The translations under genes were made by a program, and so were the position numbers. The notes under the pieces are model-generated. The model saw only the letters and a program-made list of their open reading frames with translations, searched no databases and was not told the origin of the DNA. A stretch of 64,000 nucleotides of DNA from Actinomadura citrea (GTDB lineage Bacteria > Actinomycetota > Actinomycetes > Streptosporangiales > Streptosporangiaceae): the NCBI RefSeq assembly GCF_013409045.1, contig NZ_JACCBT010000001.1:8782669-8846668 (forward strand), read 5' to 3'. Shown here one piece after another: positions 32,994 through 41,859 of the stretch; within the stretch, counting starts at the first letter, position 1, and every line of letters begins with the position of its first letter.

Positions 32994-34408
32994 CGGTTCT
33001 CCTTCCGGGACGGGTAGAAGAGGGCTGGTACGAGGGTCAGGGCGGACAGGGCCACCGCCCACCGGAAGGTGTGGCCGTAAGCGGCGGCGGGAGCGCGGCC
33101 GTCCAGGGAGCGTTGCAGGACGACCGCGAGGACCGCGGTGCCCAGGGACCCGCCGACGCGGTTGAGGGTGTTGACCGCCCCGGCGGCGCGCGCGACCTCG
33201 TGGCGCCCGACGGCGGCGTAGATCGTCGCCATGCCGGGCGCCATCACGACCCCGAGCCCCGCGCCCCGAACGACCAGCGACGCCACCAGGAGCCAGCCCG
33301 CCGGTGAGGAGCCCAGCCGGGTGAAGGCGACCGTGCCGGCGAGGGTCAGCAGGATGCCGGTGAGGATCAGCGGGCGGGGTGCCGTGCGGTCGGCCAGACG
33401 GCTCGCGAAGAACGTGGCGGCGGCCGTCCCGAGGGCCTGCGGAGCGAGCAGGAGACCCGCCTCCAGCGCGGACGCGTGCTCGACCTGCTGGTAGTAGAGC
33501 GGCAGCAGGAGCATGGAACTGTAGAGCGCGGCGCCCTGCAGGAACGAGTTGGTGGTCGCGACCGCGAAGCCGCGCCGGGCGAAGAGGCGCAGGTCGATCA
33601 GAGCCGCCGCGCGGCGGCGCAGGGCATGCGCGACATAGCCGAGCACGAGCACGGCTCCGGCCAGCAGCGGCACCGTGACGCGGGGGGCGCCGAAGCCCTG
33701 GTCGCCGGCCGCGGAGAGGCCGTAGACGAGTGCGGCCAGGCCGGGTGACAGGAGCGCCAGGCCGAGGACGTCCAGCCGGTCATCGCCGCTCGTCCCGGGC
33801 CGGGGGTCGGAGGGGAGGTGGCGGGCCGCCAGCAGCAGGGTCAGCAGGCCGAGCGGGACGTTGACCAGGAACATCCAGCGCCAGTCGAACCGGTCGACGA
33901 TCAGCCCGCCGAGGACCGGGCCGAGGACCGGCGCGAACGTCAGCGGCAGGACGGTGATGCCGAGGACGCGGCCGAGGCGGGCGGGCCCGGCGGCCCGGAC
34001 GACGATCGACTGCCCGATCGGCTGGATCAGGCCGCCGCCGACGCCCTGGAGCACCCGGAACAGGATCAGGCTCCCGGCCGACCACGCGAGGCCGCAGAGG
34101 GCGGACCCGGCCGCGAACAGGGCGACGGAGAGCATCCACGTCCTGCGGGCGCCGAACCGGTCGCTCGCCCAGCCCGCCAGCGGCATCACCATCGAGATCG
34201 CGAGGAGGTATCCGGCCGACACCCACTGCAGCGTGGCGGGCGGGCTGTGGAAGTCGCGGGCGACCGCGTCCAGGCCGACCGCCACGATCGTCGTGTCGAT
34301 CAGAGCGAGTACCGGGCCGAGGACCAGGACGAACGACGCCTTCAGCAGCGCCGGGTCCAGTCTCTCGGCCGGTCGCCGCGCCGCGGGGGCGCGGAGGGGT
34401 GCGGTCAT
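32990..34408 (-). CDS. MFS exporter (DHA2/EmrB-QacA type) coupled to mca
   Basis: 472 residues from ATG 34408, after GGAGGATG. About 14 membrane helices; LIDTTIVAVGLDAVARDF on helix 1, GWASDRFGARRTWMLSV as motif A, QGVGGGLIQPIGQ and the antiporter motif C region GITVLPLTFAPVLGPVLGG. EmrB-like export by proton antiport is expected. The 4-base overlap with mca suggests that it exports mercapturic acids released by Mca or the toxins that mycothiol traps. The promoter and a palindrome lie just upstream (34434-34470). Confidence 0.93.
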   Translation of the reverse strand: MTAPLRAPAARRPAERLDPALLKASFVLVLGPVLALIDTTIVAVGLDAVARDFHSPPATLQWVSAGYLLAISMVMPLAGWASDRFGARRTWMLSVALFAAGSALCGLAWSAGSLILFRVLQGVGGGLIQPIGQSIVVRAAGPARLGRVLGITVLPLTFAPVLGPVLGGLIVDRFDWRWMFLVNVPLGLLTLLLAARHLPSDPRPGTSGDDRLDVLGLALLSPGLAALVYGLSAAGDQGFGAPRVTVPLLAGAVLVLGYVAHALRRRAAALIDLRLFARRGFAVATTNSFLQGAALYSSMLLLPLYYQQVEHASALEAGLLLAPQALGTAAATFFASRLADRTAPRPLILTGILLTLAGTVAFTRLGSSPAGWLLVASLVVRGAGLGVVMAPGMATIYAAVGRHEVARAAGAVNTLNRVGGSLGTAVLAVVLQRSLDGRAPAAAYGHTFRWAVALSALTLVPALFYPSRKENR

Positions 34409-34433
34409 GGAACATCCTCCAAATAAGTGGAAC

Positions 34434-34470
34434 GAGCCTAAAATTAGACTCAACACACTCACATGGTCAA
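34434..34470 (-). promoter_or_regulatory. Promoter of the MFS-mca operon with overlapping palindrome
   Basis: Minus strand: TTGACC (34465-34470) and TCTAAT (34443-34448) are 16 bases apart; TAATTT gives 18. GAGCCTAAAATTAGACTC (34434-34451) is a palindrome with one mismatch lying over the -10. This is the geometry of a TetR- or MarR-type repressor site, though no such regulator is adjacent. Confidence 0.6.
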
Positions 34471-34513
34471 GACTATTTTTATGTTCGTTCTAACTTTGGA
34501 GGCGCGGATCCCC

Positions 34514-34535
34514 GGGGTGTACTCAGGTACACCCC
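34514..34535. promoter_or_regulatory. Palindromic operator candidate upstream of the histidine kinase gene
   Basis: GGGGTGTAC-TCAG-GTACACCCC: nine-base perfect arms around four bases, 85 bases before the kinase start and 106 bases before the MFS start. It may bind the response regulator encoded downstream, or another dimeric regulator. Confidence 0.5.
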
Positions 34536-34619
34536 ACGCTCGGGTTGCGGGCACACTGTGTTGCGAGGGCGCCGCCAGAAGACTGGACTCCAGACGGCAA
34601 GCGACCCGCGGAGGATCCG

Positions 34620-35933
34620 GTGAACGGTGGACTGGTGGAAGAGACACGGCTGCAACGGCATGTGAGGGCGCCCTGGCGCGGGCTGACCCTCTGGCTGCTC
34701 GGCATCCCCGCGACGCTCGTCGGCGTGTGGTTCATCACGGTCGTCTCGATGATCACGAGCTTCGTCGGGGTGCTGCTGTTCCCGTCCTCGGCGATGCTGC
34801 TGCGCAACCAGCTCGACGCGTACCGGGTCCGCATCAACCGGTGGACCGACGTCCGGATCGCGCGGCCCTACCTGCCGGAGCCGGAGCAGGAGCCCGGTCT
34901 GCACGGCATGTTCAAGCGGTTCATCGCGCTGATCAGCGACCCGGCCACCTGGCGGGACTACCTGTGGGTCCTGACCGACCCGGTCGTCTCGGTGTTCACC
35001 GCGGCGCTGCCCGCCCTGCTGATCCTTTACGGGGTGTGGGGATACGTGCTCGCCGCCTTCGCCGGCGACATGATCGGGCACTACGGCGGCAGCGACTGGT
35101 ACGCCTACATCCACGTCACCGAGGGGTTCGGCCGCGACACCGGACGGATCGTCTCCACGGTGGCCGTCGCCACCGCCTGCATCGCCCTCGGGTACGTCAT
35201 CGGCCCGAAGATGCTGACCGCCTACGGGTACTGGGGCCGTGCCCTCCTCGGCCCGACGAGGAAGTCGGAGCTGGCGCTGCGCGTCCAGCACCTCACCGAG
35301 ACCCGGTCGGACGCCGTGGACGCCTCCGCCGCCGAGCTGCGCCGCATCGAGCGCGATCTGCACGACGGCGCGCAGGCCCGGCTCGTGGCGATGGGGATGA
35401 GCCTCGGCGCGATCGAGCACCTGCTCGACCGGGACCCGGAGAAGGCCCGTCTCCTGCTCGCCGAGACCCGCGCGTCGTCGGCGAAGGCGCTGCACGAGCT
35501 GCGCGACCTCGTCCGCGGCATCCACCCGCCGGTGCTCGCCGACCGCGGCGTCGGGGACGCGGTCCGGGCCCTCGCGCTGGACCACCCGCTGGACGTCGAG
35601 GTGTCCGCCGAGCTGCCGGCGCGGCCCGAGCCGCCGGTCGAGTCCGCCGCCTACTTCGCGGTGTCGGAGATCCTCACCAACGCGGCCAAGCACTCCGGCG
35701 CGTCCCGCGTCTGGGTCGACATGCGGTACGAGAACCGCATGCTGCGGATCACCGTCACCGACGACGGCCGCGGCGGCGCGACGCTGGAGGGCGGCTCGGG
35801 GCTGCGCGGGATCGAGCGGCGGATCGGTACATTCGACGGCGTCCTCGCCCTCAGCTCGCCCCTGGGCGGCCCGACGATCGTGACCATGGAGCTGCCGTGC
35901 GCGTTGTCCTCGCCGAAGATCTCGCCCTCCTGA
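34620..35933 (+). CDS. Sensor histidine kinase, NarL/DesK type
   Basis: 437 residues from GTG 34620, just after GGAGGAT. The N-terminal half is a membrane sensor with about four helices (near 24-58, 120-150, 175-200). The HisKA_3 box RRIERDLHDGAQARL places the phospho-acceptor at H248. The HATPase domain shows VSEILTNAAKHSG, VTDDGRGGA and GSGLRGIERR. The signal is unknown. It overlaps its response regulator by 37 bases. The tail after MELPCAL is translated from that overlap. Confidence 0.93.
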   Translation: MNGGLVEETRLQRHVRAPWRGLTLWLLGIPATLVGVWFITVVSMITSFVGVLLFPSSAMLLRNQLDAYRVRINRWTDVRIARPYLPEPEQEPGLHGMFKRFIALISDPATWRDYLWVLTDPVVSVFTAALPALLILYGVWGYVLAAFAGDMIGHYGGSDWYAYIHVTEGFGRDTGRIVSTVAVATACIALGYVIGPKMLTAYGYWGRALLGPTRKSELALRVQHLTETRSDAVDASAAELRRIERDLHDGAQARLVAMGMSLGAIEHLLDRDPEKARLLLAETRASSAKALHELRDLVRGIHPPVLADRGVGDAVRALALDHPLDVEVSAELPARPEPPVESAAYFAVSEILTNAAKHSGASRVWVDMRYENRMLRITVTDDGRGGATLEGGSGLRGIERRIGTFDGVLALSSPLGGPTIVTMELPCALSSPKISPS

Positions 35934-36541
35934 GGGAGGGCCTCGTCAGCCTCCTGGAGTCGCACGACTTCGAGATCGCGGCGGCCGTCGACAACGGCCC
36001 GTCCCTGCTGAAGGCACTGCTCGACCACCGCCCGGACGTGGCGGTGGTCGACGTGCGCCTGCCCCCGTCCTTCACCGACGAGGGGCTCCAGGCGGCGCTG
36101 GAGGCGCGGCGGCAGGTCCCCGGGCTGCCCGTCCTGGTGCTGTCGCAGTACGTCGAGCAGCTCTACGCCCGCGAACTGCTCGCCGACGGCACCGGCGCGA
36201 TCGGCTACCTGCTCAAGGACCGGGTGTTCGACGCGGCGCAGTTCGTGGACGCGGTCCGCCGGGTCGCCGCGGGCGGCACCGCGATGGACCCCGAGGTCAT
36301 CTCCCGGCTCGTGGCCCGCAACACCCGCGACACCCCGCTCGGCCGCCTCACCCCGCGCGAGACCGAGGTCCTGGAGCTGATGGCGCAGGGACGCTCCAAC
36401 GCGGCGATCGCGGAGAGGCTCGTGGTCACCGAGCGCGCGGTGACCAAGCACACCGCGAACATCTTCGCCAAGCTCGACCTGTCCGTGACCGGCGACGACA
36501 ACCGCCGCGTCCTCGCGGTCCTGGCCTACCTCAACCGCTGA
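35897..36541 (+). CDS. NarL/LuxR-type response regulator
   Basis: 214 residues from GTG 35897, preceded by GGAG at 35888. The receiver domain has VVLAEDLALLREGL, the phosphorylated D52 in VAVVDVRLPP and the lysine in GYLLKDRV. The LuxR helix-turn-helix is LTPRETEVLELMAQGRSNAA and VVTERAVTKHTANIFAKL. It pairs with the overlapping kinase. A palindrome at 34514-34535 may be its site. Confidence 0.94.
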   Translation: MRVVLAEDLALLREGLVSLLESHDFEIAAAVDNGPSLLKALLDHRPDVAVVDVRLPPSFTDEGLQAALEARRQVPGLPVLVLSQYVEQLYARELLADGTGAIGYLLKDRVFDAAQFVDAVRRVAAGGTAMDPEVISRLVARNTRDTPLGRLTPRETEVLELMAQGRSNAAIAERLVVTERAVTKHTANIFAKLDLSVTGDDNRRVLAVLAYLNR

Positions 36542-36605
36542 GTCGTCCGCCGACGGGCGCGGCGGTGGCGTAGTCTGCCCCGCGAGCAGGCCCGGGGAGG
36601 GCGCG

Positions 36606-37493
36606 ATGACGGTGATTCTGGTTCTGCTGTGCCTGGCGATCGCCGGGCGGGAGCTGTGGCTGGCGTTCGAGCGAGGTCGGACGCCGGGCGCGCCCGAGAT
36701 CGCCGACATCCGCACGCAGCTGCGCGCCCTCAAGGGGACCCGGGACGAGCTGGAGGAGTTCCGCGCGTCCCAGCGCGAGCGGCTCGACCGGCTCACCGCC
36801 GACCAGGAGAGCGACCGCGCGGCGTTCGGCGAGGCCGACGCGCGGATCCGGTCCCTCGTCACGCAGATCAACGACCGGCTGGTACCGGACGTGAGCGGTC
36901 GGCTGAAGGAGCAGCGGGAGGCGGCCGAGGAGCAGCGCGCGGCCGTGGAGCGGCTGGCAGCCGAGATGGCCGTGCTCCGCGGGCACCTCGTCGGGCGGCT
37001 CGACCAGGCCGCCGCCGCGTCCCTCGGCGCCGACCCCGCCGACCTGGTCACCGGGTCCCTCGCCGTCGTGCCGGGCGAGGCGCGCCCGGCGCTGGCCGGC
37101 CCCTTCGAGCGGTTCGCCGAGCACCACGGGCTGCGCGTCGAGCTGACCGACGGGGACCGCTACTACCTGTCCGGACGCAGCCCGCGCGGCCTGGAACTCG
37201 ACTTCATCGACCTCGTGGCCGCGCTGCGCGAGCACTGCGTGGAGTCCACCGGCCCGGCGCGGTCCCTGCTCGGCGCGCTGCGCGACGTCGACCGGGGCGG
37301 CGCGCGGATCGGGCCGCTCCTCATGGCGCGGACGCCGGAGTCGCTGGTGTGCGGGGTGCTGCCGCTCGCCGAGCTGCGCCGCCCCGACGCCGCCGGGCTG
37401 CTCGGCGACCCCGACGCCGCCGCCCGGCGCCTCCACCGCCTCCCCGAAGGCCGGTTCTGCGACGTGTCCGCCTGGCCCGCCCTCAACGCCTGA
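36606..37493 (+). CDS. Membrane-anchored coiled-coil protein of unknown function
   Basis: 295 residues, unrecognised. A short hydrophobic N-terminus (2-20) is followed by a long coiled-coil (about 33-135, rich in Glu, Arg, Gln and Ala heptads) and a globular C-terminal half (150-295) with GLRVELTDGDRYYLSGRSPR and a closing RFCDVSAWP. There is a TAGTCT hexamer about 30 bases ahead of the start. It lies after the two-component pair but with its own leader, so a link is uncertain. Confidence 0.7.
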   Translation: MTVILVLLCLAIAGRELWLAFERGRTPGAPEIADIRTQLRALKGTRDELEEFRASQRERLDRLTADQESDRAAFGEADARIRSLVTQINDRLVPDVSGRLKEQREAAEEQRAAVERLAAEMAVLRGHLVGRLDQAAAASLGADPADLVTGSLAVVPGEARPALAGPFERFAEHHGLRVELTDGDRYYLSGRSPRGLELDFIDLVAALREHCVESTGPARSLLGALRDVDRGGARIGPLLMARTPESLVCGVLPLAELRRPDAAGLLGDPDAAARRLHRLPEGRFCDVSAWPALNA

Positions 37494-37537
37494 CCCGCAC
37501 CACGGGCTTTCACCACGGGGCTCTCACCACGGGGCTC

Positions 37538-38311
37538 TCACCGCAGAGGGGATCTCCAGGGGAATTCGGGCGCGCGGCGTTCGAGGAACGCGGCGATGCC
37601 CTCCGCGACCTCCCCGCTGGCGGCGACCTCCGCGAGCCACCGCTGCGTCTTCTCCTCGACCGGGCCCGCGGCGACGATGGCGTCCACGATGTCCTTGGTC
37701 GCCTGCTGGGTGAGCAGGGAACGGGACGCGAGGGTCTCGGTGAACGCGGCGACGCGGTCGTGCAGGCCGCCCTCGGGGACGACCTCGTCCAGCAGCCCGA
37801 TGCGCAGCGCGTGCGGGGCGTCGACCAGGTCGGCGGAGTAGAGCAGGTACTTCGCGGCCGACGGGCCCACCAGCCGGACGAGCCGCGCCGTCGCGGCGGC
37901 CGGGTAGACGATGCCGAGCCTGGCCGGCGTGATCCCGAACCGCGCGCCCTCCGCCGCGAACCGCAGGTCGCAGGCGGCCGCGAGCTGGCAGCCGCCGCCC
38001 ACGCAGTACCCCTCGATCGCGGCGAGCGTCGGCTTGCCGAACGCGGCGAGCGCCCGCTCGGCGACCGTCGACAGGTGCGAGTCGTCGTCGCGGTGGATGT
38101 CGTCCAGCTCGGAGATGTCGGCGCCCGCGCAGAAGTTCCCGCCCGCCCCCGTCAGCACCACGACCCGGACGTCCGGATCGGCGGCGAACCCGTCCAGGAT
38201 GCCGGGCAGCGCCCGCCACATGTCCGCCGACATGGCGTTCCGCTTGGCCGGCCGGTCGATCGTGACCGTCCCGACGCCTCCGGCCGCCTCGAACCGCAGC
38301 CCCTCGCCCAT
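37538..38311 (-). CDS. Enoyl-CoA hydratase/isomerase family protein
   Basis: 257 residues from ATG 38311, after GGGAGGACG. The crotonase fold is plain: TIDRPAKRNAM, the first oxyanion hole FCAGADISEL, the second GYCVGGGCQLAAACD, and the ITPARLGIVYPAA segment. The glutamates expected for hydration (E in the second motif of rat ECH) are replaced, so it could be an isomerase or another crotonase. It has no operon partner. Confidence 0.9.
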   Translation of the reverse strand: MGEGLRFEAAGGVGTVTIDRPAKRNAMSADMWRALPGILDGFAADPDVRVVVLTGAGGNFCAGADISELDDIHRDDDSHLSTVAERALAAFGKPTLAAIEGYCVGGGCQLAAACDLRFAAEGARFGITPARLGIVYPAAATARLVRLVGPSAAKYLLYSADLVDAPHALRIGLLDEVVPEGGLHDRVAAFTETLASRSLLTQQATKDIVDAIVAAGPVEEKTQRWLAEVAASGEVAEGIAAFLERRAPEFPWRSPLR

Positions 38312-38824
38312 CGTCCTCCCTCGCCCCGCGCAGCGCGGCTCATCGTATTCGCCCGCGGCCCGGCGCCCCGCCACCGGACCGGCCGCCGGAACCTGGAGGC
38401 CGCGCCGGTAGTCATATTCATCGTCAGCGTGAACACCGTCAGCATGGAACACCGGGTACGCGGGTCGGGGGACGCCGCGGCACCGGACCGACGCAGGGGG
38501 ACATCCGCGTGAAAGCCGTCACCGACCTGGGGGAATGCGAAAGCGCCCTCGATTGCTGTACTGTCAAGGCAACGTCCTTGGACTATCACGACTCGCGTCG
38601 AGGACGTCTCTTCCCCGCCCGGGCCATCTGAGCGCCCGGTGAGTTTCGGTCCGGCACGCACACGGCGTGCGGGGCCACCGCACAAGGGAGCCGACGTCAG
38701 CCCGGTGGACCGAGCTGCATCCTTCGCATTCCTCTCGCGTACGCGCCGCGGGTTCCGCCGCCGTACGCGGACTTCGACCCCGGGCGGCGCCGCCCACCGT
38801 GCGCCCGCCTGAGAAGGGACCCGT
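38312..38824 (+). other. Long leader region of the rho-like gene
   Basis: 513 bases without a clear gene. A 40-codon frame (38509-38631) opens with GTG after AGGGGGA, but it has no family resemblance. TACTGT near 38561 could be a -10. Long untranslated leaders are usual for rho because Rho terminates its own transcript, and C-rich, unstructured tracts are seen (38612-38700). I see no riboswitch class here. Confidence 0.5.
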
Positions 38825-40060
38825 ATGTCCGCCCCCACCCTCGAATCAGAACCGGCAGCAGGCCGCAAGGCCCCCGCACGCGGCGCGCACGCCATGTCCG
38901 CGCAGAGCGCCCGCAAGGACGGGCGGCAGCAGCAGCGGCGCCCGGCCGACGACGCGCCGACCGTCCCCTTCCACGGCCTCCTCTCCCTCCAGGACAAGCA
39001 CGCGTTCGTCCGCACGTCCGGCTACCTCGCCGGCCCGGACGACGTGCACGTCTCCCTCGCCCAGGTCAAGGCGCACCACCTGCGTCCCGGCGACGTGGTC
39101 GCCGGCTTCGCCAGGGCGCCCAAGCAGGGCCGGGGCGACGCCCCCTCGCTCGCCCGCGTCGAGACCGTGAACGGCCTCCCGGTGGCGGAGGCGGCGAACC
39201 GGCCCGAGTTCGGCGCGCTGACCCCGCTGTTCCCCGACGAGCGGCTCCGCCTGGACACCGGCCCGCTCGCGACCCGCGTCATCGACCTGGTCGCGCCGAT
39301 CGGCAAGGGGCAGCGCGGCCTCATCGTGTCGCCCCCGAAGGTCGGCAAGACGATGGTGCTGCAGGCCGTCGCGAACGCCATCGCGGAGAACAACCCCGAA
39401 GTGCACCTGATGGTCCTGCTCATCGACGAGCGGCCCGAGGAGGTCACCGACCTGCAGCGGACCGTGCGCGGTGAAGTGATCCACTCGACCTTCGACCGTC
39501 CCGCGCGCGACCACACCGCGCTCGCCGAGCTCGCCGTGGAGCGGGCCAAGCGCCTCGTCGAGCAGGGCCACGACGTCGTGATGCTGCTCGACTCGATCAC
39601 CCGGCTCGGCCGCGCCTACAACCTCGCGGCGCCCTCCAGCAGCCGCATCCTCGCCGGCGGCGTCGCGACGACCGCGATCTACCCGCCGAAGAAGTTCTTC
39701 GGCGCCGCCCGCAACATCGAGAACGGCGGCTCGCTCACCATCCTCGCCACCGCGCTGGTGGAGACGGGGTCCCGCATGGACGACGTCTTCTTCGAGGAGT
39801 ACAAGGGCACCGGCAACATGGAGCTGAAGCTCGACCGGGGCCTCGCCGACCGCCGCGTCTTCCCCGCCGTCGACATCGAGGCGTCCGGGACGCGCCGCGA
39901 CGAGCTGCTGATGTCCCCCGAGGAGCTCGCCCTCTCCTGGCGCCTGCGCCGCGCCCTCCAGGGGCTGGACAAGCAGGCGGCGGTCGAGCAGCTCCTGGAG
40001 AAGATGAAGGGCACCTCCTCCAACGCCGAGTTCCTCCTGCGCCTCCAGCAGACGACCTGA
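38825..40060 (+). CDS. rho: Transcription termination factor Rho, short form
   Basis: 411 residues; typical actinobacterial Rho is about 600-700 because of an N-terminal insertion, which is missing. Residues 1-48 are low-complexity and basic. Residues 49-110 are the RNA-binding cold-shock domain (FHGLLSLQDKHAFVRTSGYL). The ATPase has a P-loop SPPKVGKTM (169-177), LIDERPEEVTD, Walker B VVMLLDSITRLGRAYN, and the R-loop GAARNIENGGSLTI. Rho is a hexameric RNA helicase that releases transcripts. Neighbours are not the usual thrB/rpmE/prfA, so this may be a second Rho. Confidence 0.92.
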   Translation: MSAPTLESEPAAGRKAPARGAHAMSAQSARKDGRQQQRRPADDAPTVPFHGLLSLQDKHAFVRTSGYLAGPDDVHVSLAQVKAHHLRPGDVVAGFARAPKQGRGDAPSLARVETVNGLPVAEAANRPEFGALTPLFPDERLRLDTGPLATRVIDLVAPIGKGQRGLIVSPPKVGKTMVLQAVANAIAENNPEVHLMVLLIDERPEEVTDLQRTVRGEVIHSTFDRPARDHTALAELAVERAKRLVEQGHDVVMLLDSITRLGRAYNLAAPSSSRILAGGVATTAIYPPKKFFGAARNIENGGSLTILATALVETGSRMDDVFFEEYKGTGNMELKLDRGLADRRVFPAVDIEASGTRRDELLMSPEELALSWRLRRALQGLDKQAAVEQLLEKMKGTSSNAEFLLRLQQTT

Positions 40061-40084
40061 CCGGCCCCGCGATCCGGCCGGGGC

Positions 40085-41731
40085 TCAGCCGCCGTTCTCC
40101 GGCCTGAACGACTTGAGGATCCTGTCGTAGAGGCGCTGGCCCGGCGTCCACTCCGGGTCGGGCGCGTGGAAGCAGAACTCGTACCCGGCCGCACGGCCGC
40201 ACAGCACGTGCCGGACGGCCTTGTGGACACCGTCCCGCCAGGTGAACTCCCATTCGGCGGCGCCGTCGACGACCTCGGGCACCGGTTCCAGCCGCAGCCG
40301 CTCGTAGCCGGGATAGCGGTGCTCCACCACGGCGTCGCGCTCCTCCGCGCGCAGCCCGGCCAGCGGGTCGCCGGGGACCGGGGCGATGCGCAGCCCCCTT
40401 CCGGTGCCGGCGTCCTTCCAGGTCATCACGCCGCCGCGCCGTTCCGCCTGCCAGCCCGCGGGCACCCGCACCGAGTAGGCGCCCGCCTCGTGGTACTTCG
40501 CCGTCTTCACCGACACGCCCGCCGCCGGACGCAGCGCGACCGCGTCGCCCTTGCCGATCGACGTCCACCGGGCCGTCCAGGTGCCCGCCCCGGCCGCGAG
40601 CGCCGCGAGCAGCGCCACGCTGACCACCGTCCCGGGCCGCATCCGCTGCGACGGAAGCGCCGGGACGCGCCACCCCGCCCGCCGCGAACCGCACGGCGGC
40701 TTGCCGGACCGGTCCCCGGGCGGCCTGCCGCCGCGCAGCGTCCACGGGACCCGAGGCCCGCGCGGGACCGGCGCCCTCGGCGCGTCCCGCGACACCCAGG
40801 CGCCGCTGAGCGCCCACGGGACGCGGCGCCCGAGGACGGTGCGGTGCGCGGAGAAACGGCGGGGATGCGGCACCGGCGCACGGGTGAAACCCGGTTCGGG
40901 GACCGTTCCGATAACCTTTTGCAGCATTTCCGCGGTGGCCTCGGCCGTCAATCGGTCCTCCGGCCGCTGCCGCAGCAGCCCTTCGATGACCGGACCCAGC
41001 GGCCCGGCCCGTACTGGGCGCGCATAGTCGCCCAGAAGAACCGCCACCATCGACGCGAGGGCGTGGCAACGCAGGAAAGGCGAAAAGCCCTCGACCGCTG
41101 TGTAAAGCGTCGCACCGAGCGACCAGAGGTCGGACGCCTCCACGCTCGGCAGGCCGTCCACCCGTTCCGGCGGGAGGTACGCGGGAGAGCCCTCGATGCC
41201 GGCGAGCAGGGTGTCGGCCGGCTGCGGGCCCTTGCCGGTGTGGACGGCCAGGCCGAAGTCGCTGAGCAGGACGCGCCCGTCGTCGCACAGCAGGACGTTG
41301 CTGGGCTTGACGTCGCGGTGCAGGATGCCCGCCGCGTGCGACGCGCGGAGCACCGACAGGACCGCCGCGCCGATCTCCGCCGCCCGCCGCACGCCGAGCG
41401 GGCCGTCCTCCGTGACCAGCCGGTGCAGGGAGCACGACTCCAGGAACTCCATGACGATCCAGGGGCGGCCGTCCTCGATGATGAGGTCGTGCACGGCGAC
41501 GACGCCGGGATGGCGCAGGGCGGCGGTCGCGCGGGCCTCGGAGAACAGGCGCCTGCACATCACCCTGCGCTCGCTCTCGGTGATGCGCGGGGGGAGATGG
41601 ACCTCCTTGACCGCGACGTCCCGATCGAGCATCTCGTCGTACGCCCGCCAGACGGTGCCCATGCCGCCTCTGCCGACGACAGAGAGCAGGCGATACCGGC
41701 GCGCGAGCGGTATCAGTCGATCCCCACTCAT
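40085..41731 (-). CDS. Membrane serine/threonine protein kinase (PknB-like)
   Basis: 548 residues. Kinase domain about 12-275: glycine loop GRGGMGTVWRAY, ATP lysine K42 in VAVKEV, helix C glutamate E66, catalytic HRDVKPSN with D140, and DFGLA with D158. A Pro/Arg-rich juxtamembrane stretch (285-365) is followed by one membrane helix at about 370-390 and an extracellular domain (400-548) with two cysteines, not PASTA-type. It is convergent with rho. A promoter is visible at 41827-41855. Confidence 0.94.
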   Translation of the reverse strand: MSGDRLIPLARRYRLLSVVGRGGMGTVWRAYDEMLDRDVAVKEVHLPPRITESERRVMCRRLFSEARATAALRHPGVVAVHDLIIEDGRPWIVMEFLESCSLHRLVTEDGPLGVRRAAEIGAAVLSVLRASHAAGILHRDVKPSNVLLCDDGRVLLSDFGLAVHTGKGPQPADTLLAGIEGSPAYLPPERVDGLPSVEASDLWSLGATLYTAVEGFSPFLRCHALASMVAVLLGDYARPVRAGPLGPVIEGLLRQRPEDRLTAEATAEMLQKVIGTVPEPGFTRAPVPHPRRFSAHRTVLGRRVPWALSGAWVSRDAPRAPVPRGPRVPWTLRGGRPPGDRSGKPPCGSRRAGWRVPALPSQRMRPGTVVSVALLAALAAGAGTWTARWTSIGKGDAVALRPAAGVSVKTAKYHEAGAYSVRVPAGWQAERRGGVMTWKDAGTGRGLRIAPVPGDPLAGLRAEERDAVVEHRYPGYERLRLEPVPEVVDGAAEWEFTWRDGVHKAVRHVLCGRAAGYEFCFHAPDPEWTPGQRLYDRILKSFRPENGG

Positions 41732-41826
41732 GCGGCGGTTAATCGCCGGAACGCGCTCAAGGCACGCTCCCTCGGCATCAATTGATTCTTGACTGGTCGC
41801 CGCCGAGGAAAAAGCGCCCGGGCGTG

Positions 41827-41855
41827 GTATAACCCACGCGCGGTGACTTTACCAA
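41827..41855 (-). promoter_or_regulatory. Promoter of the protein kinase gene
   Basis: Minus strand TTGGTA (41850-41855) and TTATAC (41827-41832) are exactly 17 bases apart, about 95 bases before the kinase ATG and just past the fadD stop. Confidence 0.55.
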
Positions 41856-41859
41856 GGCT

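Noticed and set aside
38509..38631. 40-codon frame in the rho leader
   Set aside because: A ribosome site is present, but there is no sign of conservation and a possible promoter lies within it.
40061..40084. Short GC hairpin between rho and the kinase as terminator
   Set aside because: The stem is only about six bases with no T-run, so I did not list it.
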